Notes under the pieces: generated by a model | Databases searched by the model: none | Seen by the model: only the letters and a program-made list of their open reading frames with translations | Told to the model about the DNA's origin: nothing | Part shown: positions 1 through 11,929 of the stretch, piece by piece | Position numbering within the stretch: position 1 is the first letter of the stretch | How the letters are laid out: each line of letters opens with the position of its first letter | From: Platynereis dumerilii | Lineage: Eukaryota; Annelida; Polychaeta; Phyllodocida; Nereididae | NCBI GenBank assembly: GCA_026936325.1 | Contig: JAPTHN010000002.1 | Coordinates: 13,407,228-13,471,227, forward strand | Direction of reading: 5' to 3' | Length of the DNA stretch: 64,000 nt | Position numbers and translations under genes: made by a program

Positions 1-205
1 GCTTTTATGTGAAATGTTCACTTTTGAGTCATGATACAATGTAGCTGATACTGCGTCATGGTCATACTTTTAAGCCTTCTATATGGAGTAAATGACTTTT
101 GTAATAATGGGATGCAAATGCATTGGCTACCAGTTGATGGCAGAATGTTTCCAGTGCACAAACGCGTCAAGTTAACAATATCTCTACTAGAGCTGCATCT
201 TTTCA

Positions 206-2450
206 AATAGCTATTTATTTGCCAATCTATAGATCTCTGTTTTTCAGCTTTGATATTTGTACACTTGTCCTCCATCTGCACTTAAAGCCAGACATAGATC
301 TGAATAATAAAGATTCAGTTGGATACATTTCATATAATAAACGCTGTGGTGTGGCATCCGTGATATGTGTGTCAATTCAAACCATCAGTATAACGGCATA
401 CATATGATGGCCCAGAGATTAAAGGCATCATGCATTTTAAGATATACTGCAAACAGGTAAGTTTTTGGTATGTACAGAAAGGAGGAAGTAGATTTTTAAA
501 TTCGACTGATATTGCTTTACACACAAGGTGAATGTTTTATTATTCAAATACACACAATTTGGATGTCAGAAGATATAATTGCCGTTACAAGCATCTTACT
601 TAAAATTGCCGTAAGCAACCAAAATTTTGCGGTTAGTGGCATTTACAGTGCATTGGGTCCCTGCGTTATAAGACCGCCCCTTTTGCGGTCATTAAGCGGT
701 CTCTCGTTGGGGTGTAAAATGCACTAAAAATAGGCCCGCTACTTAGTGCAGGAGGAAGGCGGTCACATAAGGTTAAGAAAATGAGAAAACGTTAATGCAC
801 TTTTTTGAAAGGAAAGTCACCAATCAATAGCATTGATTACACTGAACTGATAGGTAGACAGCAATGATTCATGGATTTCCTGAGGGGTTGCGTTATTGTT
901 GCAAAGACAGATCTAGCTCCCTGGAGCAAGATTTAATTAATCAATAATTTGCAGCTGTATAACTACCAACTAATTTTGTCAAAACAATCAAATTAGACAA
1001 GATTAAGACTACGAATTTAGTGAAAAAATTTGATTGATTTCTTTAAAGTATCTTTTAAAATGGTCAACAATCAAAGTGATACGTTCCTTTCTCCAGAACA
1101 ACTCACTTTTAAGAAAATATGTATGACCATAAAACTTGAATTTCTGTCGATAAAGGTACGTGTGTGTAAAAAAAACTGACACAATCGCATGTAACTTTAG
1201 CATTTTGGACTATCTTTTTAATGCCTGCTTGCCTGCAGCTGCAAGCCATGCTCTTGTTATCACATAAGACAGAAATTACTGCTGAATCTTTAAATCAGAA
1301 CTATGCTGCATTCTCATTTGCACATGGAAGACAAAGAATAAAACCTGGACTGTTCTGCAAGAAATTGGTCAACATCATCCTAAGCATGAAGAATTTTCTG
1401 GAATATTGTTGGCAGCTTTCTGTATAAAGCACAATAGCCTCAAGGTATGATCAGGATGTGTATATATCATTATACCTCTGAAAGAGCCTACAAAAGCAGT
1501 ACAAATTAAAAATATAGGATAATTTTTGTACTGCTGCCTCTAAATTTGATTGTCCGGTCGGCAGATTTCCTAACATTGTTTTTGGTTCAGAAATAAATAT
1601 ATTTTCATACATCATGTAATTGAAAGAAATGATTTCTCCCCCATTTCCACAAAGCAGATGTAGTCCCATTGGCAAGACCTAAAACTTGGGTACCTCCTAA
1701 ATATCTAATGAGTGCTGTCTATGGAAGAGGAAATCTCTCATCAATGATAGTAACAAGTCCAAAGATCCCTCAACTTCAAACAAACTGCTCAAGAAATCCC
1801 GGTTAATAATTCTTATGTACTTGACACAGTTCCTAGCCCTTTTATCATATTAGCCATTTTGTCTTGCGTGACAAGAAAAAGATACAGTGAGCAAGAAAGA
1901 CACAACATTGAATTGTCAAGTTGAGGGAATTAGTGAAAGTTTCATGTGCTAGGTAATTAGCTAGGTTCCTTTTGACTTGTTCCAGCAAGAAAATGCACAA
2001 GGAATGAAAACCAAAGGGATTCATCATAATATGCGGAACAAATACATGTGCATGTTTAAAGCAATCCACATGGGTGTGAGATATCACAGCATGTGATAGC
2101 TAGGTGCTGAAGTAAATGCTTTCAAGCATGCCAGTGGCAAATGTGTTTATTGCATAATTCACATGAGATGAGAGTATCACCTGTCGTTCTCATGGATGCT
2201 ATATCAAATGTTTGATGTGTAAGACTGAAGTCCCAAGAGTACAATGACTGTATTGTAGCACTTGATATATAAATGTTAAAGTAAGAATTGTGCAACTAGT
2301 GCATATATATGTCTTCTTCTCAGCTCCAATCCAATTCAATTTGTTATTTATACACATGGTCTACATGTATGTATTCTTCACCTGCACTCAAGTGTATAGC
2401 TGCTGAATTACATGTAATCAACTCGTTGTCAAGTTGCTCACACCTTCACA
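206..2450. repeat. Left arm of an inverted duplication (partner 23,760-26,165)
   Basis: Read on the opposite strand, this stretch matches 23,760-26,165 over most of its length, in the same order and with moderate divergence. Shared words include GCTTTGATATTTGTACA near 250, GTGAAAAAATTTGATTGATT near 1,020, and the block around 2,110-2,200 containing GATGAGAGTATCACCTG. Similarity stops near 205 on the outer side and fades after about 2,450. About 130 bp at 660-790, with several GCGGTC words, has no counterpart in the other arm and is probably a small insertion. No gene is recognised; the short open frames here are not shared as proteins with the partner. Bases 1-205 hold nothing I recognise. 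Confidence 0.75.
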
Positions 2451-3967
2451 TCATTCACCTACAATACTTAGCCCATTTTGGCAAATTGTACATCTTTTCA
2501 GTACTTTTGAGCATAATACATATATTTGAGATCACCATTACTATGATTTGGTCTGTGATAGTTCGTGATTAAAAAAAACTTCATTAACTTAAATATTTTG
2601 ACTAAGTCTATGAGCAATATCCCGGCTGAATGTAGTTTGAAATTGATGTTCAATTGGAACATCTATAGGATATTATACATACGATAAATTATCATACAGG
2701 TCATCATATAGATTGGCAAGAACTTCACCCATAGAGCATTATATCCGATTTAGTGTTCTTTTCTTAGTGACATTTTGACAGGCAAACATGAAAGGTAACT
2801 GTTTCGAAACGTCTTTTTTCACTGCAGATTAATTTAGTATGAGTTTCTCTGGCAAGTTTTCTTATGATTCACGTAGTATATTCAGTTTAACTGATTGGCT
2901 GGCAAGCAATAAAAATTTCCTAAATAAATCAATATCAAAAAAAAATATCAATATCCTCCAAATCTCTTAGTTGAACGTATGAAATTATGAAAAACATAAC
3001 ATTCTGCTTCAGTGAGCAGCTGAGTCTGATAAATGGACAAGATCAGCAGGTGAGAACTGAAAGTTACACTGACCAACAAACACGTCAACTGGCCTTGAAA
3101 TACGTTTCATGCTATTCAAATTAAATTCCTGGTGTGTAATCCAGTGTCTCCACCAATCACATGGACTGCATTTGCTACGTTTCACTGTCATATACCAGAA
3201 ACTCATACTTCTTGAAATTGCAGTAATATCAGGAGAAACACATCTTTTAAAAAGCAATTTGTTGTTTTTCTGGTGTCATTATCAGTGGATTCAAATAAAA
3301 AAGGCAAAAGACTGGAGCAGGTGGATGGTCGATCACCCTTACTCTCAAGAGGAAAAAAATTCAATTTCATCCACTTTCAGGAAGCAGTGAACATGTAGGA
3401 AAAAAAGCAGCCTCAGTAAAAGTGTTGGAAAGAATATTGGGGAACGGAAATTAATCTGCATTAGACATCACCAAGATACTTATACCATTGGAAAAGCTGG
3501 TATCTAACTGTCAATTTTGCGTGTTGGAACCCTCCAAATCGGTGTCTAACTAATACACAGAAGCCATTAAAAGTTTCTGGCAAGAGTTGCTACTTGAGAC
3601 AACAGCTTGTGAACTGAAGTTATTGCCGAGTGGATTTAGTAAACACTCATGAGCATGAGGTTTGTCTTGGGCCAAATGAATGGATGGCTCGATACAATAT
3701 TTTTTTAAAGCAATGCTTGCGCTGTTGTCATAATTTTTCACTTCAATTTTGCATAGGCCTATATGGATGGTAATTATGATAACTAAACTATAAGTATGTT
3801 TTCATCACGAAAGAACCAATCATCAACTAGGAAGTGGTGTCTTTAAATGAAAATTTTCTATACAATTCTTTTTGAATATTGTTTTGGATGAGAGATAAAT
3901 TATATTTTTTAGCAATTAATTATGCAAAACCTTGCCATGTTCTCAACACAGGAAAAGTTCAAGTGTG
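2451..3967. other. AT-rich intergenic sequence, nothing recognised
   Basis: I see only short poly-A/T runs (for example near 2,940) and chance-length open frames. There are no inverted termini and no match to the other modules of this window. Confidence 0.5.
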
Positions 3968-4032
3968 GCATGATAAAAAGTGCTCATCGATGTAGCCATT
4001 TTTGACAATTTATCAGACCAGCTCCAGGTCTG
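3968..4032 (+). repeat. Short direct repeat of 5,312-5,380
   Basis: About 65 bp ending in GACCAGCTCCAGGTC recur at 5,312-5,380, where they form the start of a coding-like stretch just upstream of a LINE remnant. The repeat suggests that both places hold pieces of one interspersed family. Confidence 0.5.
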
Positions 4033-4525
4033 TCAAATACATTTTATTATGTTTATGGTGAATTTGTCCATATTTATGCATTCAAGTAACTTATCATTGT
4101 TTGTACATGCGATCACAGATAAATAGGTATATATGAATGCATTGAATGGATAGGACTAGCATTAGTAGCATTGTTGACAACACAGATAAATGATAATTCA
4201 TGAAGAATGAACAATATCAAATATTATTCCCCTCCTCATCCAGCATAACGAGTAGAGTTAGTCGAGTTTATTACCAAATTATTTCAGCTATTCAATTAAA
4301 AAATGTACTGGATGCTTTAGTATAGGGGCCCACCCAAACACATCAAAGCATCGACTCACACTGACAATCCTAGATAATCATTGGAATATCGTTTTGCATG
4401 TAATGAGGCATCCAATAGTTTCTGATATATTCTGGAATGAGCCCAGCTCCACCTGTAAATAATGGTTCGTGCTTGTAAAGGGAATATCAGACAAAGAAAG
4501 AATACTTTTGATAGCATTCTTAATA

Positions 4526-5015
4526 CTGTGGGGAAAATATGCATTTGACCCCCACAGATGCCACCATATTTTCTGTTTTGGGCATCTGCGCTTGCTCCTA
4601 AACTATGAAAATTTTCATGTAGATTTGGTCCAACATTACGAGACAGGGAATGCACATAAATTGAGTGAAAGAAGCATTTTGTTATGATCTCAATAGTCTT
4701 AGACAGTAAGTATTTGACCCATTTGTTTGCAAAGGGTTTTTTTACCCACCTTACTTTTGCAAAAGGAACACTAGGAAGACTGTCGTGACTCCATTTTGAA
4801 TTTATTGTAATCAGTACCTATTTCCATTGTTTCCCCCCATGTAATTTATTTTTTGATGTCTTCAATTACACGTCACTTAATTTTGTAATCCCATGTCTTC
4901 TAAGGTTGGACCAGATATACAGTGTACATGAAAAATTTCACAGTTTTGGAGCAAGCACAATTACCCAAAACTGAAAATACGGTAGGGGGTCAAATACTTA
5001 TTTTCCCCATCGTGT
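4526..5015. mobile_element. MITE with ~110-bp terminal inverted repeats, TA flanks (Tc1/mariner-like)
   Basis: The two ends are inverted copies of each other over about 110 bp. The left end is 4,526-4,635. The right end is 4,905-5,015, read in reverse. Both begin with GGGGAAAATA followed by ATTTGACCCC, and both continue through CTTGCTCC, AAAACTATG/GAAA and GGTCCAAC. A TA dinucleotide flanks each end (4,524-4,525 and 5,016-5,017), as expected for Tc1/mariner-type integration. The interior is short and non-coding, so the element is non-autonomous. A further copy of the terminal word (AAGTATTTGACCC near 4,707) lies inside, which may mean nesting or a reiterated subterminal site. The left arm also folds on itself: CAGATGCC and GGGCATCTG. 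Confidence 0.75.
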
Positions 5016-5311
5016 TAATGTCACATTCCATACTTAATTACTGATTGTTCTTACCATTTTTAGTGAATTTCACATTTGTGCACTACGAGTGCATCGTACA
5101 GGCCTATTCCAAGGTGCTGCAGCTTGTCTCATTAGACTCACATTGTGTTGAAAATTTCAATGCCACATGTTTCCATTTAGGCCAAGCAATATATTGCTTT
5201 ATTTCTCTAATTAGGTAGATCACATACATCTGTACCTAAATATTATACATAAATAATAATTTTATTCACAATAAGAAAAATATACATGTGCGAAATAGTT
5301 CAATTACATGC

Positions 5312-5521
5312 AAGGCGTCATAAAAACTGCTCATTGATGTGCTAAGCATTTTTGGCAGTTTTCTCGACCAGCTCCAGGTCACAATGTGTATTGGCGAGAG
5401 ATACGTTGAAGTGATGAAACGGGAGGAGCTTGTGTCAACAGACCTTGTGCCAAGGAGGCTTCTCACCGAGAAGGAGTTTAAGGATAGGCTTGTCCACAAA
5501 CAATGTGCCCTGCTCTTGTAA
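5312..5521 (+). other. Coding-like stretch of unknown identity, repeat-associated
   Basis: An open frame of 60 codons (5,339-5,521) reads MCIGERYVEVMKREELVSTD followed by basic and acidic residues to CALLL. Its composition is protein-like rather than the Leu/Phe/Lys-rich output of random AT-rich DNA. I do not recognise it. Its first 65 bp recur at 3,968-4,032, and it runs straight into the LINE remnant downstream, so an upstream or captured part of a retrotransposon is the likeliest origin. A chance frame remains possible. Confidence 0.3.
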
Positions 5522-5535
5522 GGCACTGAAAAATG

Positions 5536-6077
5536 CTGGGAAAATGGGAAGAAAAATGGCAGACGGAATTCCATCCTGAAAATTTGAGGTAATCCGGATA
5601 ACGCGAAATAGCCGAAATATAATAAACCGCAAATTCTATCTACACGGCTATAAACTAAAACTTGTGGATGAAACTAAATATCTCGGGGTAACCATCACAA
5701 ATAATCTGAGATGGAACCAACATATTGAAACCATCACCAACAAAGCAAATAACTGCCTATCATTTCTCAGGCGCAACATAAAAATTCCCTCCCCTCGTAT
5801 CAAAATTAATGCATATCTCACCCTTGTGAGGCCACATCTTGAATATGCTTCCAGTTCCACGGTCTGGGATCCCTATACAGCCAAAAACAACGCCAAATTA
5901 GATGCTGTACAAGGAAGGGCTGCGCGATGGGTGCTATCCAAACATCGAAGAGGCCCAGATACAACCCCTCATCAATGCTTAGTCTATGCATGGTTCAAAT
6001 TAGTCAAAATGTATTGTGGCCTACATGAGAAGTCAATTATTGGACATTGTTTCTTCAAGGGCTTCGTCATCCATTGA
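5536..6077 (+). mobile_element. Non-LTR retrotransposon remnant, C-terminal part of reverse transcriptase (CR1/L2-like)
   Basis: The frame carries the hallmark sequence after the catalytic core of Jockey-superfamily LINE reverse transcriptases. It starts with a Trp-rich W-E-E-K-W-Q segment, then VIRITRN, YLHGYKL, VDETKYLGVTI, NNLRWNQHI, CLSFLRRNI, AYLTLVRPHLEYAS, VWDPYT and VQGRAARWV. Family similarity is lost near 5,960, after AARWVLSKHRR, although the frame stays open to 6,077. A one-base frame change lies near 5,578, between HPE and the following KFEVIR segment. The YxDD catalytic box, endonuclease and ORF1 are absent. It is a dead, 5'-truncated and 3'-broken copy. It is the only clear protein homology in the window. 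Confidence 0.85.
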
Positions 6078-6269
6078 GAGCCTGAGGTCTATGATTCTGT
6101 TCACACCATAATTGTTATTATGAATCTGAATGTTGCTGTCAAGGCTTTGTCATTACTAAAACTCATCTGACATTGTTGATACTGATGCCTCATAATTGAG
6201 TAAGCAATTAATTGTGTTGTTCTGATTGACCTGTGATTTAAAAGATTGTTTTCACTTTGATTTCAAAGA

Positions 6270-8040
6270 AGCCTGTGTATGAGTATATCAAGTTGTTCAA
6301 TTTGGTCTTATTGATATCACACTGGCTCGACCTATTCAGCTCAACTAGAGCATGCATAAGAATGGAAGAACATAGGTTTATCTGAATCTTGGAGGAACAT
6401 AGGTTTATCTGTATCCCAGATAATGTAATTCATCCTCCTTGAATGAACTAGCCAATATTTGTCAGAGATCTGTCTTATAATTAAGTATGAGACATATTTT
6501 GACTCAAGCAAACCTTTAAAACCTGCTTCATATAAGTGTTTCTAACTGAGAAAATGAAATTGTAGCGTTGAGGAAGAAGTTCTATATATACGTACTTTAT
6601 ACATTGCATTTTCCTCTTTTTGTGGTAGAATTTGCGAAGTGTGCACACTGTACAGTGTACGTCCTGGCACCTGCCTGCAACTTGTCCTATTGCAGCCTAT
6701 TTTATTGACTCTTACTTGGCAAATGTGCGGTCCTACTGTTTTCTGCACGTAGCTGTGACCAATTTGCAGACTTCTGTTTATCTTCCGTGTGGTTCTTTCC
6801 TTTTACAAGCATTTGGTGTTTGTCTGAGTCTTTTTTTTCTTGGCCCTCAATCAACAACTGACTGTATCGAGGACATTTTTTCAGGAGCATTTTGCATTGC
6901 AAACTATTATGTTGAAGCCATTTTCAACCATGATCACCAATAGCATCCCTGAAGGCGAAACTGCTTTTGCTTTCCTTAGTGAATGCACACCTTATCAGAT
7001 TTCATTAAGGTAATGGATGATATATATTTGATCTTTATGGGATGCCAAAAATACACTTTATGTTTAATCAATGGGGCCCGATCACATTCTCCATGAAAAG
7101 ACAAATCAAGAGTTTTTTTTCTTCATGTTAATGATCAACTTGCTAAAATTGTTGGTCGATCTCATTGATCATTCAAAACTTGGCTTTGACGACTGCCAAA
7201 TAAGTTAAGCTCACAAAAAACTGGCAACAGAGGGCTGCACTTTCTGTTTTGATCTATTGATTGACCATGCTTGGCTTGGCCTGGGGCCAGACTGGCCGTC
7301 AAGAAACAATATGCATTTATAAGGTAACGATTTTCTAATCGATATTCCGTGATGTCCCGTTGAGCTGAGCTAATCTGAACAATGGAGCCTACAGGTAAAA
7401 TATGCTAGTCTATTTCAAGCAGGTACTTTATATTCCTTACCTTTTCTAGTTTTTTATAAAAAAACAGATTTTGTTGCAATTTGAAAAATGATTTTATTGT
7501 GACAATGCAAATTATTTCTAGCAACATTCTTGCATTTACAATCGAAGGGCATAAATGACGGAATGTGTCTATCGATTGAAATTTAAACGTAAATTTCTTC
7601 ACAGAAAAGGAATCAAGCTGTGCATTGTCAAGACTTCAGTATCATGATCGTAATACACAAAATTAGGCTATGCAATAAATATTTATGTTACCGGTAAAGG
7701 CACATTAATGATAAACATTCAATTCATGAAATATAATTAACATGATTTACAGAAAAATTTTGCTTAAAATGGGGATTTAACAGTTTTTGTCACATACATA
7801 ATTGAAATTTTTCGTGATTTGTGTATTTATATATATTTCATTGTAGCAATATTCAAAGCTGAGCCCTGTACAGAAAATCGTTCACTACTATGTGCCTTAT
7901 TAGATGCAAGATTTTCTAAACGACTTTCTGCAACTGCGATGCATGCTGATTGCCGAGCAAAGCTTTTGTTTATCCGATCAGGAAACCCTCATCTGTTTAT
8001 CGAGTACAGTTTAGGCCCAACTAAGTATAAAGAAATATAG
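6270..8040 (+). repeat. Duplication module m1, copy A
   Basis: From about 6,465 to 8,040 the sequence parallels 29,930-31,130 in order. TTGGCCCTCAATCAACAAC occurs at 6,840 and 30,077. GAGGGCTGCACTTTCTG, ATTGATTGACCATGCTTGGC and CCCGTTGAGCTGAGCTAATC also recur. The first part (6,270-6,390) instead matches 29,640-29,760 in inverted orientation, so a small inversion sits at the edge of the copies. Copy B lacks about 200 bp found here around 6,600-6,800. No protein is recognised. An open frame in copy B (30,338-30,526) is not conserved here. Confidence 0.7.
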
Positions 8041-8269
8041 AGAATCACACCAAGGAATTGACAGACAAAATGAAGTTTGGTATTTTTTCAAGACTAACTT
8101 ACCTGATATTTTAAGAAAAATATTGCAAAACGAAAGTATGAACAACATAATCAATTCAATTCTTGCGTTAATGTCAAAATAACTACAGACATATTATTTC
8201 AAATCGTCTGGATTAACGCCAAGTCACTTGCAAACAAGCTGAGGTTACGTTAATGCCCACAGCTTGCCA

Positions 8270-9600
8270 GTTCAATTTCGCCATATGTCTTTGTCTTGAA
8301 AATGCAACATGAAGTATTTCCTGGCACGGATTTGAACTGAGGACCAACACCCACATTACATTAGCTAAGCATTTTAGATAATCATGTGCAATATTTAAAC
8401 CAAGGCCCATTATCAATTAGATTTACGAGCAAGCAAGTCCTCTGCCCAAATTTCTGGGTATGCATTGCCGCTGTGTTCATGTCTTTGCAAAGGAATGCTC
8501 ACATTTTTGCAGCATGTGATTTGGTTGTACGGTACCTGTAGCTGTAGGTGGTGCCTACCAAGTGAAGCAAATTGATTCATTCAGGGAGAAGTTCTCAACT
8601 GGCTGATTCAGCATTTCTCCATGTCTTCTGCAAAATGCCTCGTGTACAGTTGGTTCGGCGATGACATTTTCACAGTGTTTTTGAACACCTGAATTCTTTG
8701 GCATGACAGATTCTGCAGTAATGTTAGTGCCAAATACATGATTAACCACTCCAACATTGTTTTTGTGCCACACATGGCTGCACATGCCTATTAGCACCAT
8801 ATTGGGTATGATTAGAGTATATTTTTCATCTGTGCTAATAGCCCAGGTTACAAGAAAGTGGTTAGTAGTCCCAGCCCAGACACCTTTATGAGACAGGAGT
8901 ACCAGAGATGCCTTGCTCTCATTCCATTAGTCCATCACATCTGATGACCAAATACAAGTGATTAAAAAGTCAGTTTGCAACAAGACTTTTTTTATCAAAA
9001 GCATAAAAAAAATAATAAAATTCTAGGGAAAATATAGTTGCAAGATCTATGCACTATTTGCTTCACTTTTAATGCCAGATATAGAAATGTGCAAATATAT
9101 AAGCTGTATTTCTTTCGGGTGTCAAAGACATGTTCTCTGGCGGACCTGGTCCCCAATATTTCAAAGGGTGCTGAATGCTTTTGTCCCTGCCACTTAGTGT
9201 GTGGAGTCAGGCAATTTGTCAGCACATAGAGCCCTTGCGCCTTCCCTCCGTTCCTTGTTGGTCTCGACCATGGCCTTTTTGTTGGTCTTTCTGCAAGTCT
9301 TCTTGAGGACTGGAACTCTTCTGAAAAGACCTCAGTCCTTCTGATTTATTCTTGTGTTGACTCTAAAGGGTGGTCTTCATTTACAGCCTCTAACTTGTGG
9401 GAACGGAAACCACCACAACACCATAACATATTGACCGCAGTTTCTCTATCAATATGTGATTACTCTCCATTGTCCCTTTGAAAAAGATATTACCTTTGAG
9501 ACAGATCTTTTTTTTTAAACTTTAATGATGTGGCACCAACTTTCATTCAAGTGATTACTGATTTTAGATCTTCAATTACAAAGCCAGTGCGTGCAGTACT
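8270..9600 (+). repeat. Duplication module m2, copy A (uninterrupted)
   Basis: This is the uninterrupted version of a module that in copy B (32,560-33,115 and 36,980-37,620) is split by a 3.8-kb insertion. AATGCAACATGAAGTATTTC is shared at 8,301 and 32,602. The final part (m2b, about 9,105-9,420) contains GACCTGGTCCC and GGCCTTTTTGTTGGTCTTTC. It recurs near 37,085, 50,750, 62,640 and 63,800, the most frequent segment in the window. Nothing protein-coding is recognised. Confidence 0.7.
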
Positions 9601-9619
9601 GCTTTTAATTACCGCAATA

Positions 9620-10180
9620 ACTGCATTTGTTTCGAAGTGGATTTTTCCAGTGCAAAAAATGGAATTGTCATTTTGCTCAATTATGGAGCCATTCTCAAGG
9701 TTATTGTGACGTATGGGGACATTGCCTTTGATTGAAGCTCAAAAATTACTTTGAATATTGGCCTCAAAAAGATACAAGCAATATAAACAACTTTAAATTT
9801 TCAAGAAGTCGAGACTACCTTATTCTTGGACTGTACTCCTATCAACCCAATGCATATAGGTCCTTCATTAAGGTTCAATCTCCATCTGGGAAGCTTTATC
9901 AAAAGATCAAGCATCTCAGGCACCTAATAATATCATAGAAGACACAATATTGTCAATAGACCCATCTGATAAGTGCCGACTGTGCTCTCCCTCACCACCT
10001 TCTCTCCATCAATCAAACCGTGCTCTACTCTTCCCAATGAGTGCTCTCAGCCAATTAGCATCACCTCTCGACTGCAGTGAGAGTACCATGATTGATGACT
10101 CTTATTTCATTGCATATCACACTAATTCAGGACTTCAACCCATATCAATGTCTGTGGTTTAGCATTCATCAAGTGAGGAA
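9620..10180 (+). repeat. Duplication module m3, copy A
   Basis: It matches 38,100-38,592: both contain an AATTATGGAGCC/AATTGGAGCC start, then ATGGGGA, CTCAAAAATT, GTGGCCTC/TTGGCCTC and CATCTCAGGCACCTAATAAT. Copy B is followed by a SINE with a clean target-site duplication, and this copy shows the unoccupied arrangement near 10,150. Confidence 0.65.
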
Positions 10181-10198
10181 TACAGGTTGAACATTCAT

Positions 10199-11225
10199 GG
10201 TCTTATCAAAACATGCAAATTTGAGAGTTTTGGTTATTACAGATCTCTTATAAGTGTGCCATGTTCTTTTCAACTGCCACAGTGCTCTTGTGATGTCAGT
10301 ATCAGCATAGTGATTTCACAGTTGGTATATTGACAGTTTCAGCTGTGTCACTTGGAACCCATACTGATCACACCATTACAAATCCACAATAAGCTGTTAG
10401 ATTGTTGCTCAACATAGATTATTCAGTTTGATGTTTTGAATAAATCCAAAAGTTACAATAACCAGCCATATATAATGCATGGATTTTGTGTATAACTGCT
10501 ATCAGTTTTAGCACTTTTACAAGAAAACGAATTCATTCACTCTCACATTCATTTGTTGGTTTGAGAGGTTATCATGTGCTGCTTTGTCTTTGCAAAAATA
10601 ATATACTCAGAAACCATTCAGAATTTAAGACCTAAGGGGGGGGGGTAGTTTTGCTTCGGCGCATCCTTATCACTGATTTCCAATAATGTTTATTTGATGA
10701 TCGAATTTTTAGCCTCCTTGTCTGGCCTTTTCCCAAATTTTTGGGGAGCAACTTCCCCCCCCCCTCCACATTTTTTGTCCTCTAGTATGCCCATGCAACA
10801 CCGCCATGTTCACTTCCAAAAAATCTCCCCATCGTCCCCATTCCAGTCATCAATTCTGAACAGTTTCTTTGGCAAAGATCTCACCTAAAAGGCTGAAAAG
10901 CCACAAGGTGCTGCCCTCAAGGAGAAATTTCACAACAGGACACCATGAATGTCCATGATGGATCAAGCAAGTGGCTCAAACATATCAGTTTCACCTGCTC
11001 CAACTGAATCAAACAACCATACCAATGAATGCAGATTAATCAATTGTTATTCACACTTAGCCCATAAGCGTGACTTGTTGGTAGCAGTTGGAATCAACAC
11101 TCAAGCCTGGAGTGCCAATAGTGATGTCAGTATTGCAATACTGACATCAGCTGTGCATATATTCACATGGAACATGGCACACTTATATGAGATCTGTAAT
11201 AATTAAAATACAATCGGTTTTAAAT
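10199..11225. repeat. Fold-back structure with a 28-bp perfect palindrome
   Basis: The block at 10,230-10,345 (ATTACAGATCTC, ATAAGTGTGCCATGTTC, TGATGTCAGTAT) is repeated in inverted orientation at 11,110-11,205, leaving a loop of roughly 765 bp. Within the right arm, 11,122-11,149 is an exact 28-bp palindrome built on TGATGTCAGTATTG and its complement. The left arm holds a decayed version. The loop includes a run of ten G near 10,636 and a C-run near 10,757 resembling the ends of hAT-like elements elsewhere in the window. There is no gene. A fold-back transposon remnant is likely but not proven. Confidence 0.5.
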
Positions 11226-11239
11226 CACAAAATGTCCTA

Positions 11240-11640
11240 CCAGGGCTTGTTCAAATGAGCCTAGGCATCCTTCCTACAGAATTACAACTTCTGAGAAGTT
11301 AATGGATGTATTGTATTCTTATTCACATATTTATGCATCGCCAGTGATGGCAACAATTCACCAAAGCTTCTGCAACAACAGCCAGTAAGTGGGAAGACGA
11401 GTAGCTGAAAGACACCTTCTTTCTCATGCTACAATACTCCCCCGAATCTGCTAACCAAAGCACATGCCCGTATTGATCTGTGCGATACTCAACTTCAGGG
11501 CCACAACAGGCCACTTGAACACCTACTGAGGGCCAGCACTTTTCAAACCACTTCCATAAGCACTTCTATATAAGGCACTTCTGACAGCCTACTTACTTCA
11601 CTTATTGATGATGCTTGTTGCAAATGTTTAAACTACCTCT
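11240..11640 (+). repeat. Duplication module m4, copy A
   Basis: It parallels 39,240-39,340 plus 39,755-40,015, which are split by about 410 bp in copy B. Shared words include CTTGTTCAAA, GATGGCAACAATT, CAACAGGCCACTT and CTTTTCAAACCACTTCCATAA. A core of about 100 bp also recurs at 53,330-53,430, 55,410-55,470 and 63,260-63,340. In one frame this core keeps the peptide word IDLCDTQL. See the 53,186 entry for the longest open version. Confidence 0.65.
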
Positions 11641-11929
11641 CAAATGCAACTTATTTCATAAGTGCCTTGCCTCCAATGCAGAGTCTCTAATGCACTTTTT
11701 CTGTTGGTTTTCTCAATTGTTTCTCACTTCTTTTACTGTCATTTGGATACTAATTCATTGTTTCAACAGAAACATTTGATACACAAATATCAATTCGTGT
11801 ACCAAGCAATTATAATCTGACTACACATGCATGAAGATTCAGATTTGGAATTGAAACATATTTAAGCGGGAGTATAGGGTACATCATTTGCTTTCAGTAA
11901 TATTTCTTCATCCTCTGTACTTCAAATTT

